From Putridiphycobacter sp045110285 (GTDB lineage: Bacteria; Bacteroidota; Bacteroidia; Flavobacteriales_D; Crocinitomicaceae), in contig JBGCGA010000018.1 of the NCBI GenBank assembly GCA_045110285.1, forward strand, positions 1-61,881: 61,881 nucleotides of DNA, in the 5' to 3' direction. How positions within the stretch are numbered: the stretch's first letter is position 1; each line of letters starts with the position of its first letter. Both the position numbers and the translations under genes were made by a program. The notes beneath the pieces were generated by a model. The model saw only the letters and a list, made by a program, of their open reading frames with translations. It made no database searches and was not told the origin of the DNA. Shown piece by piece: positions 30,001 to 36,241 of this stretch.

Positions 30001-31888
30001 TTTTTACTGTAGAGTCTTTTCCATTTGGATGCAACCCAATGACATTACCTTGTATTTTAATATTATTTGCATTATCACCTACACTTATGTTAGCTCCAGT
30101 ATATGGATCTGGAAGAGGAAGAATTGATGTATCATTAAAACCGTTTCCAGTGATAACATTTCTTTGATGATGGTAAACGCCTCCTAATACCACGTCCTCA
30201 CCTTTTATACAAATTCCCCCATACTCATTTCCATCAGAAGAAGAAATTACACTTGACGGTGAAATATTTGACCGAATGCCGATCGTATTACCAAAAATGG
30301 TGGTTCCATTTGCTGAACTTCCAACTAAAATACCGTATTCATTAAATCCAATAATTGATAGCCCAGAAATAATAGAATTTGGAGCAGCATCTAAATCAAT
30401 ACTAGTTGGATTTCCTTGAGGCCTTAAAATTGGCAGATTGCGGGCGGGAGTTAGAGTGTCTGAGGATAGACCTTCAACATTATTAGGCCCAGGAATTGCA
30501 CTCCCATCTTGAGAAAACCCGTCAATATAAACCGTTCTTATAATAGGAGCAGTACTAGTTTGCACCGGCACTTCGGAAACTCCAGCGTTACTCAAGTCAA
30601 ATTCCACATAGTGAACATCCGTTGGATTTACGGATGCATTAATATTATTAACCAACACTCTCCAATCTGGATTACCAGCATTGGGACTTCCTGTGATTTT
30701 GTAAGGTGTATATTCTGCCGCTCCAATATCGGAAATGCCTGTCGTATTATTATCCCCATCTATTGTCCTAGGTGCACGCCGGCAATCGTTATTAGAAAGA
30801 CTAGTATTTGTACCTCTATCAATTAAAAAGCTACCATCTAGCAATGTAAAATATTTCAGTCCGTAACCATCTGTTACATAATTAGATCTTAAATTTAAAG
30901 GGTGAGTAGCATCTGCTTGGTTGCCAAAATAATCAGCACCTAGCACACCATTTGTAAATCGGTCAGGCAAAATAGTGGAATTATTGAACGCGTAGTAATA
31001 GTTGTGAGTCACTGTAGCATTAAAGTTTCCTGAAAAACTTTGATACGGATACATGACTTGACTTTGCCCTGCAACCCCATTTAAGTATAGTAAGTTGTTA
31101 CGAAGCACTATGTAGGTATTAAAATCAAAAGTAGCCTGTGTTGCAGGATAGTTTACAAACAGAGCATGACCTGCGGAGTCTGTACTGACTGTGCTACCGG
31201 CATTATCATAAAAAGTATTTCCTATAAAGGTATAATTATCAGTAGCAGATGTATAATGAATACATACTGCTCCGCCTTTATCAGCTGCTCGGTTTTGAAT
31301 AAATGAAGTTGATTTAATATCTGCTAAATTTGCTGTGCTATCAAAATATATTGCACCACCGTTTTGCAATGAAGTATTTCCGACAAAGGAGCAATATCTA
31401 ATCCGAACTGAACTATTATTTTTCACGCTTAATGCTCCACCATCACCAGCAACAGGTGCACACCCTTCAAACAAACAAGAAACGAAGGATATTGTTGAAG
31501 AGGAATCAATATCAGCTGCTCTTTTGGCATCACCTGGTGTAGGATTCCAAAACCCCATATTAAAAAATGATAGGGTTGAGTTTCTTATAACAAACATATC
31601 GTCATACCCTGCCGCAGAGCTACCAAAATATGAATGTTTTGCATATGGTCCAATAATAGTCAGTCCGCTTGCTCCTGAAATTTCAATTGGAGAAAATAAT
31701 TCAATTGATCCTTTAAAATTGATAATAATGCTGTCGTTAATGCCACCAGCAATATCCACATCTAAAACTGCTTGTCTTAAAGACCCTGCTCCTGTATCAT
31801 CTCCGTTTGTTACTATATATGTGGCACTGTGCCCAACAAATGCTGAACACAGAAAAAACAGAAAGAAAATATAATTTTTCAACTTCAT
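21053..31888 (-). CDS. Giant T9SS type B surface protein with beta-helix and Ig-like repeats
   Basis: A 3611-aa secreted protein. The signal peptide (1-21, ending FVGHS) is followed by ATYIVTNGDDTGAGSLRQAV, the start of CSLREA-type/polymorphic outer-membrane beta-helices. Residues about 20-1430 form a right-handed parallel beta-helix with many turns marked by GN.IG....G and N.ISGN. Residues about 1430-3500 are Ig-like modules in which YC[ED]...L..L and ICP.. openings alternate, each with conserved cysteines. The last ~85 residues are a CHU_C/type B sorting domain (AFSPNGDGVNETWEI, VYIFNRWGDKI, GTYYYIIEDG), the signal for T9SS export. A role in adhesion or gliding is inferred by analogy with SprB. 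It heads an operon with porP and ompA genes. No clear -7 box was found in the 100 bases upstream. Confidence 0.9.
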   Translation of the reverse strand: MKLKNYIFFLFFLCSAFVGHSATYIVTNGDDTGAGSLRQAVLDVDIAGGINDSIIINFKGSIELFSPIEISGASGLTIIGPYAKHSYFGSSAAGYDDMFVIRNSTLSFFNMGFWNPTPGDAKRAADIDSSSTISFVSCLFEGCAPVAGDGGALSVKNNSSVRIRYCSFVGNTSLQNGGAIYFDSTANLADIKSTSFIQNRAADKGGAVCIHYTSATDNYTFIGNTFYDNAGSTVSTDSAGHALFVNYPATQATFDFNTYIVLRNNLLYLNGVAGQSQVMYPYQSFSGNFNATVTHNYYYAFNNSTILPDRFTNGVLGADYFGNQADATHPLNLRSNYVTDGYGLKYFTLLDGSFLIDRGTNTSLSNNDCRRAPRTIDGDNNTTGISDIGAAEYTPYKITGSPNAGNPDWRVLVNNINASVNPTDVHYVEFDLSNAGVSEVPVQTSTAPIIRTVYIDGFSQDGSAIPGPNNVEGLSSDTLTPARNLPILRPQGNPTSIDLDAAPNSIISGLSIIGFNEYGILVGSSANGTTIFGNTIGIRSNISPSSVISSSDGNEYGGICIKGEDVVLGGVYHHQRNVITGNGFNDTSILPLPDPYTGANISVGDNANNIKIQGNVIGLHPNGKDSTVKNETNNPHGIYIGTPTNSEIGVATLFGKNIIGLHNGDGIVKLGSSIGTIIDNNHIGVTFDGLDTAPNNHGIYLINDSITTIGNGIGNIISANDSAGIRIVNGQSIKILGNIIGADRSVTANNFGNKTGIYCTGNTGSNASPVLIGGDNYNNTSERNTIVNNEIGIYLSGSNVEEVQIKGNLIGVPNYIGTSTLPNNVGVKIDSGAHHNYIGYLPSSGLTNQFNVISGNTDAGVWVDGAFVNNNRVASNIIGGAFPAAAGPLLSVGNGTGIRFSGIQNSTFNSIGNENDADLKLVIVGNDVGAEILSSSGIAILNSNIGIDTNSNAVANDTGIFVFDSDIIGIGGAGAKSNRISGNDSIGIYVLDSKDIIVAGNLIGTDKDGSTARPNRIGIKIYRGSDVQIGQNESNIISGNRVGLVLDSTENNTIRNNYFGLSADGTFKISGSYYGILARDLFATNNFGVAADGVLGRNYFANDTVDISLDASQDQNISNNVFGYRVGGLTLVGANGTGIGLRLRNSKRINVGGTGVSANNVFGNRNVGVYLQNADSVQVQRCNFGVDRTGMSFDIADNQNFGVGSRGNSSHNIIGPNNVFGENRVGIGFSNSDEGNKIYGNYFGIDTLMTGPNMFENDTAIYLFNSSQNNIGFGGDSANQIINYDQGIVLRSNADSNVFVNNYIGKTSSGIVGSNIGTGVVITGSFRNRFGSSDVTDKNVIAHNNGSGISVVSGSSGNSFLRNSIYLNGGQGIDLGGGNAVNNIGATGIQDGMHTPILNSAFTCAGANFSMDVEANNLTVGDVYYFDFYSANDDTLDVSTYGEGGKSVYFDTITASAVTENLIFDLTGTVAIGDTIVAIMTNGTTGSSSEFGKFLAISPAPVAPDTAFLQEICATGSLGGSLAIDNTANSSFTYTVLFDGVAMESPGPDLFLQDSLAPGTYNMLIDYGSGCTVSISKTLVAGGIFEIDEVITDDYCGNGVGEISLSVISNTIAGSIFNDTTYSLDNGGSFQQNNTFGNLTAMIYSPQIQLEVDRNGVVDFCQASNVNSIPLSSTLESSVDLDFTFDSFCSDVSSTVSPTTIPNVSGGSFSLSSIVPAASTVSLNATSGDLTNFQDGDTYEMIYTLGPDCISSAIGPIEVYDVPDPSFNLTDFCSDGAALPANNVNTTGIFSILTQPGTENINATNGQLSAIGSEFVSGTYAIQFLTDDSECPRSSVESLEIFDKPNAMTYTSDGILINNIVLDVDSVSFCPNFSGLNSISSAFASTSWIEPDGTTFNGNSYFINYPILGTDSVYTLDYNYSITSVGSNNSVTCTSDTDSLIVFINRLPVQPDIIGGDMAYCEVPLPLTSPLTDNNSGSNTNWYLGDTNTLVLMDAQNYPAIFPYNNNLQKIYAQDSSGLGCVSEFDSTELIFLSQPQNVELTYLGSALNAGAIVTICPSYNDTIFGNVFNMNETVFWDTIGGQVTTNVFIPNDYFSPLSNNTITIYKDSTYTTGMASGPATVECTSLSDVITINVISSPIKPRISIETDTAYCFDETLANLYDLDSLATNNVLWYENSKSDLSFVSTPLDSHVISAAILYDDLPHYIYARDSTGVNCYSDYDSVQITLHQELAVPSLNWNSSTVLPISSKELVNICPAPNQTDSIGASSEANRTYWKLNFDGIADTSQYYGVVSAPLANDTLSFYRDSLYASTGKVCRSQNDTIFIDMLALPIYNSFVDTAYCEDELIDTLKANGTAIVWNQDGAITVTDGGLPEYEYPPIAPFTYGGQSQIIVYDSTGFTTLLNTCKSENDTIDIGFHMRPSPPNITLSNTSLAPDTTFICFGSTESFFADTDSADTYWYTENSINPFLTDSIFPFTGFGANSDSTVYNYTSLTYTDVVPKTCYSDTNSRIVSTYADTISPTLISGGTVAYCDNDAVDILELAGGTEVIWTESGVGSSSTFGPHQYTPTVPALYANQIDIITFRERSGITTLGVECTSIEDTIYIAYHARPMAAQLSYAGNSVVTASIDRCKENNTDEFMQSVSPAPFSYSWFVNSNFVDVLGANYNSTTLNNFNYDSDSLLNYFNTVQYNLVATKNCNSDTNQILVHTYEEPIDPVFGLDTSYCFGEFIGIVSPLNNADLHNLWWKNEQSGSTDSVPTFSNPHQYNIPTDDYTYSNAILSIFARDSTGIECYSEYDTIRVSFHSNPATPVLTLNAGGLLLPADTLIEICPTSNDTIYANIQTGISTVFKPGVNPYETTDSLRLQNRFSDLSINTINYHASQLQTLAVATSDFTCYSDTNSVFVQTYATPVEPTILSGAQNAGTVIYCEGDVVPDLFLLGNPTSAIWQRVTQAATQYGPSQVPVVPTGSFLGQTIAYTAVDSTGTGCYSSADLINLEFNPRPTGPNLTPLVSEYCEGDVLNDIFAQDANPSPLICDWYVNDTIGTPIGVDVSQITPNYNFANDTVYTFYAHLEHPTNGCWSYFQSALVTYHPAPDLPSYNFAGIDLEYCPGELLDTLIADTVVEWYYAPTFLNLTDDSLDINDIPITFAPGMMDSIQYSFVDGNTCRSELGYVSFEIFNNPITPFIFSDTTYCLGDTEADSLKARNILPSPQDSLFGTGTWYVNNGTTPISSGVSSNTFNLGVSPPQFVGDSTFYFDYIDLNGCQSELDSITIYTYDIPSAPIIDVTDSVYCEGEEILALDEQNNLNVDWYLIVNNTPDLQLANSNTYTPADSGNYIVTVVVNECESPADSVQIIIKSSPDAPIIDDMQLEYCNDQIIDTIFITSNFEGTWFNENDILNALAADTNAYLPVATVIDSITYLVNVLDPTTECYSDFDTITLYQFSSEASISTDLAEICLGFTQELEATGGVSYAWSTMDSVASIVVAPTFNTWYYVDIVDENNCILRDSIEVTLKLPASCEEQVYTAFSPNGDGVNETWEITGIELYDNPVVYIFNRWGDKIATIENYDNNLNAWDGINQANGQQVVYGTYYYIIEDGTTKVKDGWLQVVK
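21750..26020 (-). repeat. Alternating YC and ICP Ig-like modules in the giant surface protein
   Basis: Within the 3611-aa protein at least eleven modules open with a Tyr-Cys pair followed by an acidic residue and a leucine-rich turn (for example AYCEDELIDTLKA, EYCEGDVLNDIFA, EYCPGELLDTLIA). At least five others open with ICP or ICF (ICPSYNDTIFGN, ICPTSNDTIYAN). The two kinds alternate through much of the region with a spacing of very roughly 90 residues per module. They are diverged at the DNA level, so this is an old expansion and not recent duplication. Confidence 0.7.
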
Positions 31889-31926
31889 TTATGCAAAACG
31901 ATAATACTCATACGTCACAGACGCAT

Positions 31927-31962
31927 AAAAGTTCGCAACCGATAGGCTAAATACGAACTTTT
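31927..31962. terminator. Inverted repeat between yaaA and the giant surface gene
   Basis: Arms AAAAGTTCG (31927-31935) and CGAACTTTT (31954-31962) pair perfectly over nine bases around an 18-base loop. Both flanks are A/T runs. On the minus strand it lies just after yaaA and about 40 bases before the giant gene, so it may be a weak yaaA terminator or a leader hairpin of the adhesin operon. The long loop makes a strong intrinsic terminator doubtful. Confidence 0.4.
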
Positions 31963-31988
31963 TTTGTAAAAATACGATTTTCTTCGGT

Positions 31989-32756
31989 TTAACCTCTTCT
32001 AAAAATCAATTCTTCATCACTACTTCCTTGTGGGTAAAAATAATAACCGTCTAAATCAAACGATTTTAACCCCTCTATGTCTTCAATATTATTTTGAATG
32101 ATAAATCGAGTCATCAGACCTCTTGCCTTTTTAGCAAAAGTCATTATTACTTTGTAATCGCCTTTTTTTGTCATATCTTTAAATACAGGTGTAATTATTT
32201 TATTTTTTAGTTTGGGCAATTTTGCTGATTTAAAGTATTCGCTTGAAGCTACATTAACTAATATTTCACCCTTCTTCATTTCACTATTTAAAGCATCTAA
32301 AATTTTATTGTTCCAAAACGCATACAGGTTTTTTTTTGCTGCGGTTACTTTAAATGATGTGCCCATTTCTAACCTGTAAGGTTGAATTAAATCTAACGGT
32401 TTTAATAATCCATATAGCCCTGAGAGAATTCTCAAACTTTTTTGACCATTTTCTCTTTCCTCTGCAGAAAGTGAAGGAAAGTCTAACCCTTGATAAGCTG
32501 CACCCGTAAAAATATCTGCTGCTGGTTTACTGTTTTCATTAGTAAAAGGAATATGCCAATCATTAAATCTCGTTTCATTTAATTGAGAAATATCAGCACT
32601 TACAGACATTAATTTGGCTATTTGTTTTGCACTCAATTTTTTTAGTTTATTTACTAAATATTCAGCCTCATCAATAAATTGAGGGACTGTGGTTTCATTT
32701 TTAGTAATATCAATGTTAAAGTCAATTGATTTGGCAGGTGAAAGAATTATTTTCAT
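31989..32756 (-). CDS. yaaA: Peroxide stress protein YaaA (DUF328)
   Basis: A 255-aa cytoplasmic protein of the YaaA/DUF328 family, the usual length. In E. coli YaaA lowers free iron during hydrogen peroxide stress and limits Fenton damage; the fold binds DNA in vitro. The family start MKIILSPAKSIDF is clear, as are the internal ILSGLYGLLKPLDLIQPYRLEMG and YFYPQGSSDEELIFRR segments. The gene is monocistronic or first before the adhesin operon. A -7 box (32780-32787) lies 24 bases before its ATG and is back to back with the promoter of the zinc-ribbon gene. No OxyR or PerR site can be recognised with confidence. Confidence 0.92.
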   Translation of the reverse strand: MKIILSPAKSIDFNIDITKNETTVPQFIDEAEYLVNKLKKLSAKQIAKLMSVSADISQLNETRFNDWHIPFTNENSKPAADIFTGAAYQGLDFPSLSAEERENGQKSLRILSGLYGLLKPLDLIQPYRLEMGTSFKVTAAKKNLYAFWNNKILDALNSEMKKGEILVNVASSEYFKSAKLPKLKNKIITPVFKDMTKKGDYKVIMTFAKKARGLMTRFIIQNNIEDIEGLKSFDLDGYYFYPQGSSDEELIFRRG

Positions 32757-32779
32757 GAAAGTTATTTGGTTTAGAATTA

Positions 32780-32787
32780 CAAATTTA
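32780..32787 (-). promoter_or_regulatory. -7 promoter box for yaaA
   Basis: On the minus strand this reads TAAATTTG, an exact TAnnTTTG match 24 bases before the yaaA start. The divergent box at 32804-32811 is only 16 bases away, so the two transcripts would compete for the same stretch of DNA. Confidence 0.5.
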
Positions 32788-32803
32788 ATGAATTCAAAAA
32801 TAC

Positions 32804-32811
32804 TAACTTTG
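32804..32811 (+). promoter_or_regulatory. -7 promoter box for the zinc-ribbon gene
   Basis: TAACTTTG matches TAnnTTTG exactly, 17 bases before the ATG at 32828. No TTG lies at the usual distance upstream. The predicted leader is about 12 bases. Confidence 0.5.
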
Positions 32812-32827
32812 CCCTAAATTATTAAAA

Positions 32828-33127
32828 ATGGCTGCTAATATCCAACGCAAATGTGGCAATTGTAACACGTGGAATGGTAATGTTGATTACTGCTTAAATT
32901 GTAATCACCCTATTTCAATTAAGATTCAGGAAAAAATTGAAAAAGCAAAAAAAGCAGAAATTGCCGCTCAGCAGCCAAAAGACAAACTTGACATTATAGC
33001 AGAACGGTATAAAAACCACCGATTTATATTGGTTAGAGTACTCTATCATGTTTTCAATTCTATTTTTATGGTTTTTATGGGTATAGGATCCGCAATTGCC
33101 TATTTTATAGCATGGACAGCAGGATAA
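32828..33127 (+). CDS. Small zinc-ribbon membrane protein
   Basis: A 99-aa protein that I cannot assign to a characterised family. The N-terminus holds a rubredoxin-like zinc ribbon, CGNCNTW then CLNC (C..C at residues about 9-12 and 23-26). A charged, lysine/glutamate-rich helix follows (EKIEKAKKAEIAAQQPKDKLD). The C-terminal ~30 residues form a hydrophobic segment (FNSIFMVFMGIGSAIAYFIAW), so the ribbon probably sits on the cytoplasmic face of a tail-anchored protein. Its last 16 bases overlap the next gene, suggesting the two products are made together. Its own -7 box is at 32804-32811. Confidence 0.7.
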   Translation: MAANIQRKCGNCNTWNGNVDYCLNCNHPISIKIQEKIEKAKKAEIAAQQPKDKLDIIAERYKNHRFILVRVLYHVFNSIFMVFMGIGSAIAYFIAWTAG

Positions 33128-33501
33128 AACTACTATTTCACCCTCTCATTGTAATTGGAGTATTCCTTTATGCGTCCGTTCATATTTTGCGCTCCTTTCG
33201 AATCTACATTCCACATTTTATCAATGGTTATTTGACTGACATTATATGTATCCCAATCGTTCTAACACTATGTATTACCACTATTCGCTTAGTAAAAAAA
33301 GATCCTAATTATTGGCCAACTGCTGAGGCTACGCTTTCACTCACTTTTTTATTTTGTATATTATTTGAATTAATATTGCCGAAAATTAATTCAGTATTTA
33401 CCTCCGACCCTGGTGATATTCTGTCGTATTTCATAGGCTTGTTCATATACTACATGCTCATTCATAGGGGTGAAAGTAGCCTGCATAACAAAAATAAATA
33501 G
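33112..33501 (+). CDS. Small integral membrane protein, VanZ-like pattern
   Basis: A 129-aa hydrophobic protein with about four membrane segments. A short polar loop PHFINGYLTDIICIPIVLTL and the later SDPGDILSYFIGLFIYY resemble the D...P and DxxxNxxG-type motifs of VanZ-like and related uncharacterised Bacteroidota membrane proteins. I cannot name a function. The ATG at 33112 overlaps the end of the zinc-ribbon gene by 16 bases in another frame, so translation is probably coupled. The downstream gene starts 50 bases later with its own -7 box. Confidence 0.65.
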   Translation: MDSRIKLLFHPLIVIGVFLYASVHILRSFRIYIPHFINGYLTDIICIPIVLTLCITTIRLVKKDPNYWPTAEATLSLTFLFCILFELILPKINSVFTSDPGDILSYFIGLFIYYMLIHRGESSLHNKNK

Positions 33502-33522
33502 TCAATAAATGGCGGAAAAGTG

Positions 33523-33530
33523 TATATTTG
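33523..33530 (+). promoter_or_regulatory. -7 promoter box for the barrel/lipoprotein/caspase operon
   Basis: TATATTTG matches TAnnTTTG and lies 21 bases before the ATG at 33552. This placement supports 33552 as the start and rules against a TTG in the same frame at 33528, which overlaps the box itself. No upstream TTG at 17-23 bases was found. Confidence 0.5.
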
Positions 33531-33551
33531 CTTAGTGAGCCAATTGAACAA

Positions 33552-34307
33552 ATGAAAAATTTAGCAATACCATTATTCTTAATTTCTTTTTTTGCCCAAG
33601 TTGCACTATCGCAAACACCTAACAATAGGGGATTCACTTATTTTTCTGAATATGAAAACAGGCTAATCTCTGATGAAACTTTACAAAAACACGTTTTTTC
33701 TATCGGCACTGGTGTAACACTTGCAACAAGTGAGGTAACAGCACCATTATATCCTGTCAGAGAAGGAAACAACATTGAAGACATCAGACCTTTATTTAGG
33801 CTTGGCGTTGGATACCATTACGCATTTTTAAAGAAAAAAAAACTAGCCATATATTCAAAAGAAAGAACTGAACTGTCAGGATTTGGCGCATATGCGAACA
33901 TATACGCAACCCCAATAAATGATGACCTGTATACACAAACAAAAAAATTAGATGATACAATCCGTCCTCCATTTAAGGACACGGTGCTTACCCCACGATA
34001 TGAATTGAGACTGACCTATACCAATACTGCTCTTAGTTTTCGTGGAAAAATGATTAATTTCTACTTCCTTCATGAATTTGGACTGTCCTTTAGTAGAGGG
34101 ACAAAAAATGCCCTTCTTAGTCCGAATACACTAACAAACTCAACATTTGCCAATATTGTACCATTGAGCATAAAATTTGGAAGGCGTCCGATATTTTTTA
34201 AATCAGCATTTAACTTTGCTTTTGACAATAAACTATTACAATTAGCAAAAATTAGAGGTACGGTAGGATTTGAGTTACAGATCTATTTTTACAAAACTAA
34301 AAAGTGA
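33552..34307 (+). CDS. Exported beta-barrel-like protein of unknown function
   Basis: A 251-aa protein with a signal peptide (MKNLAIPLFLISFFAQVALSQ). I start it at 33552 because the signal peptide then begins at residue 1 and a -7 box lies just upstream. The mature part has alternating hydrophobic residues and aromatic-rich strands (FSIGTGVTLAT, FRLGVGYHYAF, GFGAYANIYAT, VGFELQIYFY), as in small outer-membrane barrels. No characterised family is recognised. It is the first gene of an operon that continues through a second barrel-like protein and a lipoprotein to the WD40-caspase gene; its stop overlaps the next start (GTGA). Confidence 0.7.
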   Translation: MKNLAIPLFLISFFAQVALSQTPNNRGFTYFSEYENRLISDETLQKHVFSIGTGVTLATSEVTAPLYPVREGNNIEDIRPLFRLGVGYHYAFLKKKKLAIYSKERTELSGFGAYANIYATPINDDLYTQTKKLDDTIRPPFKDTVLTPRYELRLTYTNTALSFRGKMINFYFLHEFGLSFSRGTKNALLSPNTLTNSTFANIVPLSIKFGRRPIFFKSAFNFAFDNKLLQLAKIRGTVGFELQIYFYKTKK

Positions 34308-35050
34308 GACTTTTTTTAACTTCCATATCAGTTTTAATATTAACAGTAGCTTTTACTCAAGATGTGAATTTTGGTGTGAATTTTGGAATTAATCCATTCA
34401 ATAAATTTAAATTTGTTAATTCTTCGGACTTATACCAACCATTAAATAGCTACGCTACTTACCAAGCCCAAGACAAAGGATCCGGACTAATTTTTAATGA
34501 AAATAAATTTTTCAATACAGTTCATTTTGGTGCTAGTCTCAGAATATCCCGAAAAAAAATTGGATTACATATTGAACCTCAGATGTTGTATGAATATATT
34601 CAGTTTACCTTTGAAGCACCCTACCCTGATCATAGTCGAATACTGAGTCGCAGAGGATTTAGGTTGCCAATTTACGCTACTTATCACCTATTTAACAACC
34701 CCTTAGCGCTGCACTTAAATGTAGGGTTAATTTTACAATCTATGCAAGTTTACGACTACCAAAGGCCAAACATTACCTACTACACTGCATTAGAAGAGCC
34801 ATATACCGACCCTGACAATTATGGCGAGAGGCATTTTTATGATGTGTTTTACAACAATAATCAATTTAATACCAACTATATGGTTGGCTTAGGAAAACGA
34901 TTTAATCAATTGGATTACAATTTAAGGTACGTTTCAGGTGTAAATGCAAATAGCGTAAGAGGGAAACGTTGGCAAATTGAATTGCATATCAACTTTTTCT
35001 TTTTAAGTAAAAATGAAATTATTTCTAAAAACTACTTGTATGAGGAATAG
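34304..35050 (+). CDS. Exported outer-membrane beta-barrel-like protein
   Basis: A 248-aa protein beginning at a GTG that overlaps the preceding stop by four bases. The signal peptide is MRLFLTSISVLILTVAFTQ. Mature strands such as NFGVNFGINPF, VHFGASLRISRKKIGLHIEPQ, LALHLNVGLILQ and YMVGLGKRFN suggest a PorT/OmpW-like eight-stranded barrel, but I do not recognise a specific family. It shares an operon with a sister barrel upstream and a lipoprotein downstream whose start lies 11 bases inside this gene. Localisation in the outer membrane is inferred from the strand pattern. Confidence 0.7.
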   Translation: MRLFLTSISVLILTVAFTQDVNFGVNFGINPFNKFKFVNSSDLYQPLNSYATYQAQDKGSGLIFNENKFFNTVHFGASLRISRKKIGLHIEPQMLYEYIQFTFEAPYPDHSRILSRRGFRLPIYATYHLFNNPLALHLNVGLILQSMQVYDYQRPNITYYTALEEPYTDPDNYGERHFYDVFYNNNQFNTNYMVGLGKRFNQLDYNLRYVSGVNANSVRGKRWQIELHINFFFLSKNEIISKNYLYEE

Positions 35051-36239
35051 TATAATTTTAGGTTTATTAGTTTTAATTAGTTCATGTAAAAAGGATAATT
35101 ACGAGGACCCAGTTTATCCGCAGACATCAACAGGACAAGCATTTGTAATAAAAAATAGTTTTGCCGATAATTTTTACAATGATGGAAAAAAGGACTCAAT
35201 ACTTAATTTCGTTTCAAATACAAATGACACCTCATTTTACTACTTTTACAATGTCACCTATGATTTTCACTTGGACTTCTTGATTATAGAAGATTTTAAG
35301 CCGAAACCGCTTTTAATTAGTCCAGTTCTGGAGTATATTCATGATAGAAATTATTTAATGGGTGATGGACCCACAATTCCGGACAGCTCTAAATGGGCAG
35401 TAGACACTTTAATTTTTGATCAAAATGCTCACCAACCTGCTTCATACACCAATCTAATATTAATGGATTGTGAACGAGATAAAAATGCCATGTATTTTTC
35501 GTCATTCGGCTTTTTTCTGGAGCAATACCTTGACTCACAAAACAATCCTACTAGAACTATATTAGGAGGCTTTTACAACAACGCTAATAATACACTTGAC
35601 ATTGTCCCAAATACAAAAGCCATTACCCCTCGGGTTTATGAAAAAACAATAGATGCGTCGAAAAACCCTACCGATTTATTTGATTATATACCAGCCAATG
35701 AACTACTGAATCAAATTGAATTAGGAATTAATGAATTAACAGCTTCACCTCAGACAGGATCACTTAATCTTACCATCATTACATATACATTATTTGACAC
35801 TTTTAATTTAAACTACACCCTATTAAACGACATTAAAACCAAACTAACTAGCGAAGAAATTACTTTAAACATTATATCTCTCTTACCTGTAAACTTTGCA
35901 ATGCCATTAGTGTTTTGTTCTGGTGGTTTCATTCAAAACGACTTATACTACATAGACAAACTACAATTTTACGCCTACCCAAACCAATTTGAAGAACTTG
36001 TTGAAAAAGGAAAATTCCCGAGCAGCACTACTATTCAAAACATGGAAAAACTAATCAATGGACAAGAAAAAAATGACTTTAATCGATATACTGTAAGGTG
36101 CGCTTATGGATACCCGAACAATGTGCCAGAAGACACTATCAAAAAAATACTGAGGAAGCAGCAAATCTATATCAAATGGAAAAAAAACAATAATGGAAGT
36201 ATGCCTTTTGAATTTGAGTTAAAACCTATCATTAATTAA
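35040..36239 (+). CDS. Lipoprotein of unknown function, possible degenerate vWA fold
   Basis: A 399-aa lipoprotein. I use the ATG at 35040, since MRNSIILGLLVLISSC gives a clean lipobox with Cys16; an in-frame ATG at 35013 would bury the signal. After a low-complexity linker the segment NLILMDCERDKN (residues about 139-150) followed by an amphipathic helix, then LNLTIITYTLF and EEITLNIISLLPV, follows the strand-helix order of a von Willebrand A domain, but the metal-binding DxSxS is not intact. This is a weak inference. The gene overlaps the preceding barrel gene by 11 bases and is followed after two bases by the WD40-caspase gene, so it is part of the same unit. Confidence 0.65.
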   Translation: MRNSIILGLLVLISSCKKDNYEDPVYPQTSTGQAFVIKNSFADNFYNDGKKDSILNFVSNTNDTSFYYFYNVTYDFHLDFLIIEDFKPKPLLISPVLEYIHDRNYLMGDGPTIPDSSKWAVDTLIFDQNAHQPASYTNLILMDCERDKNAMYFSSFGFFLEQYLDSQNNPTRTILGGFYNNANNTLDIVPNTKAITPRVYEKTIDASKNPTDLFDYIPANELLNQIELGINELTASPQTGSLNLTIITYTLFDTFNLNYTLLNDIKTKLTSEEITLNIISLLPVNFAMPLVFCSGGFIQNDLYYIDKLQFYAYPNQFEELVEKGKFPSSTTIQNMEKLINGQEKNDFNRYTVRCAYGYPNNVPEDTIKKILRKQQIYIKWKKNNNGSMPFEFELKPIIN

Positions 36240-36241
36240 TT

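Noticed and set aside
31335..31874. A 179-codon plus-strand reading frame opposite the start of the giant surface protein
   Set aside because: It is antisense to a clear signal peptide and beta-helix coding region, has no promoter box, and its composition mirrors the complementary codons.
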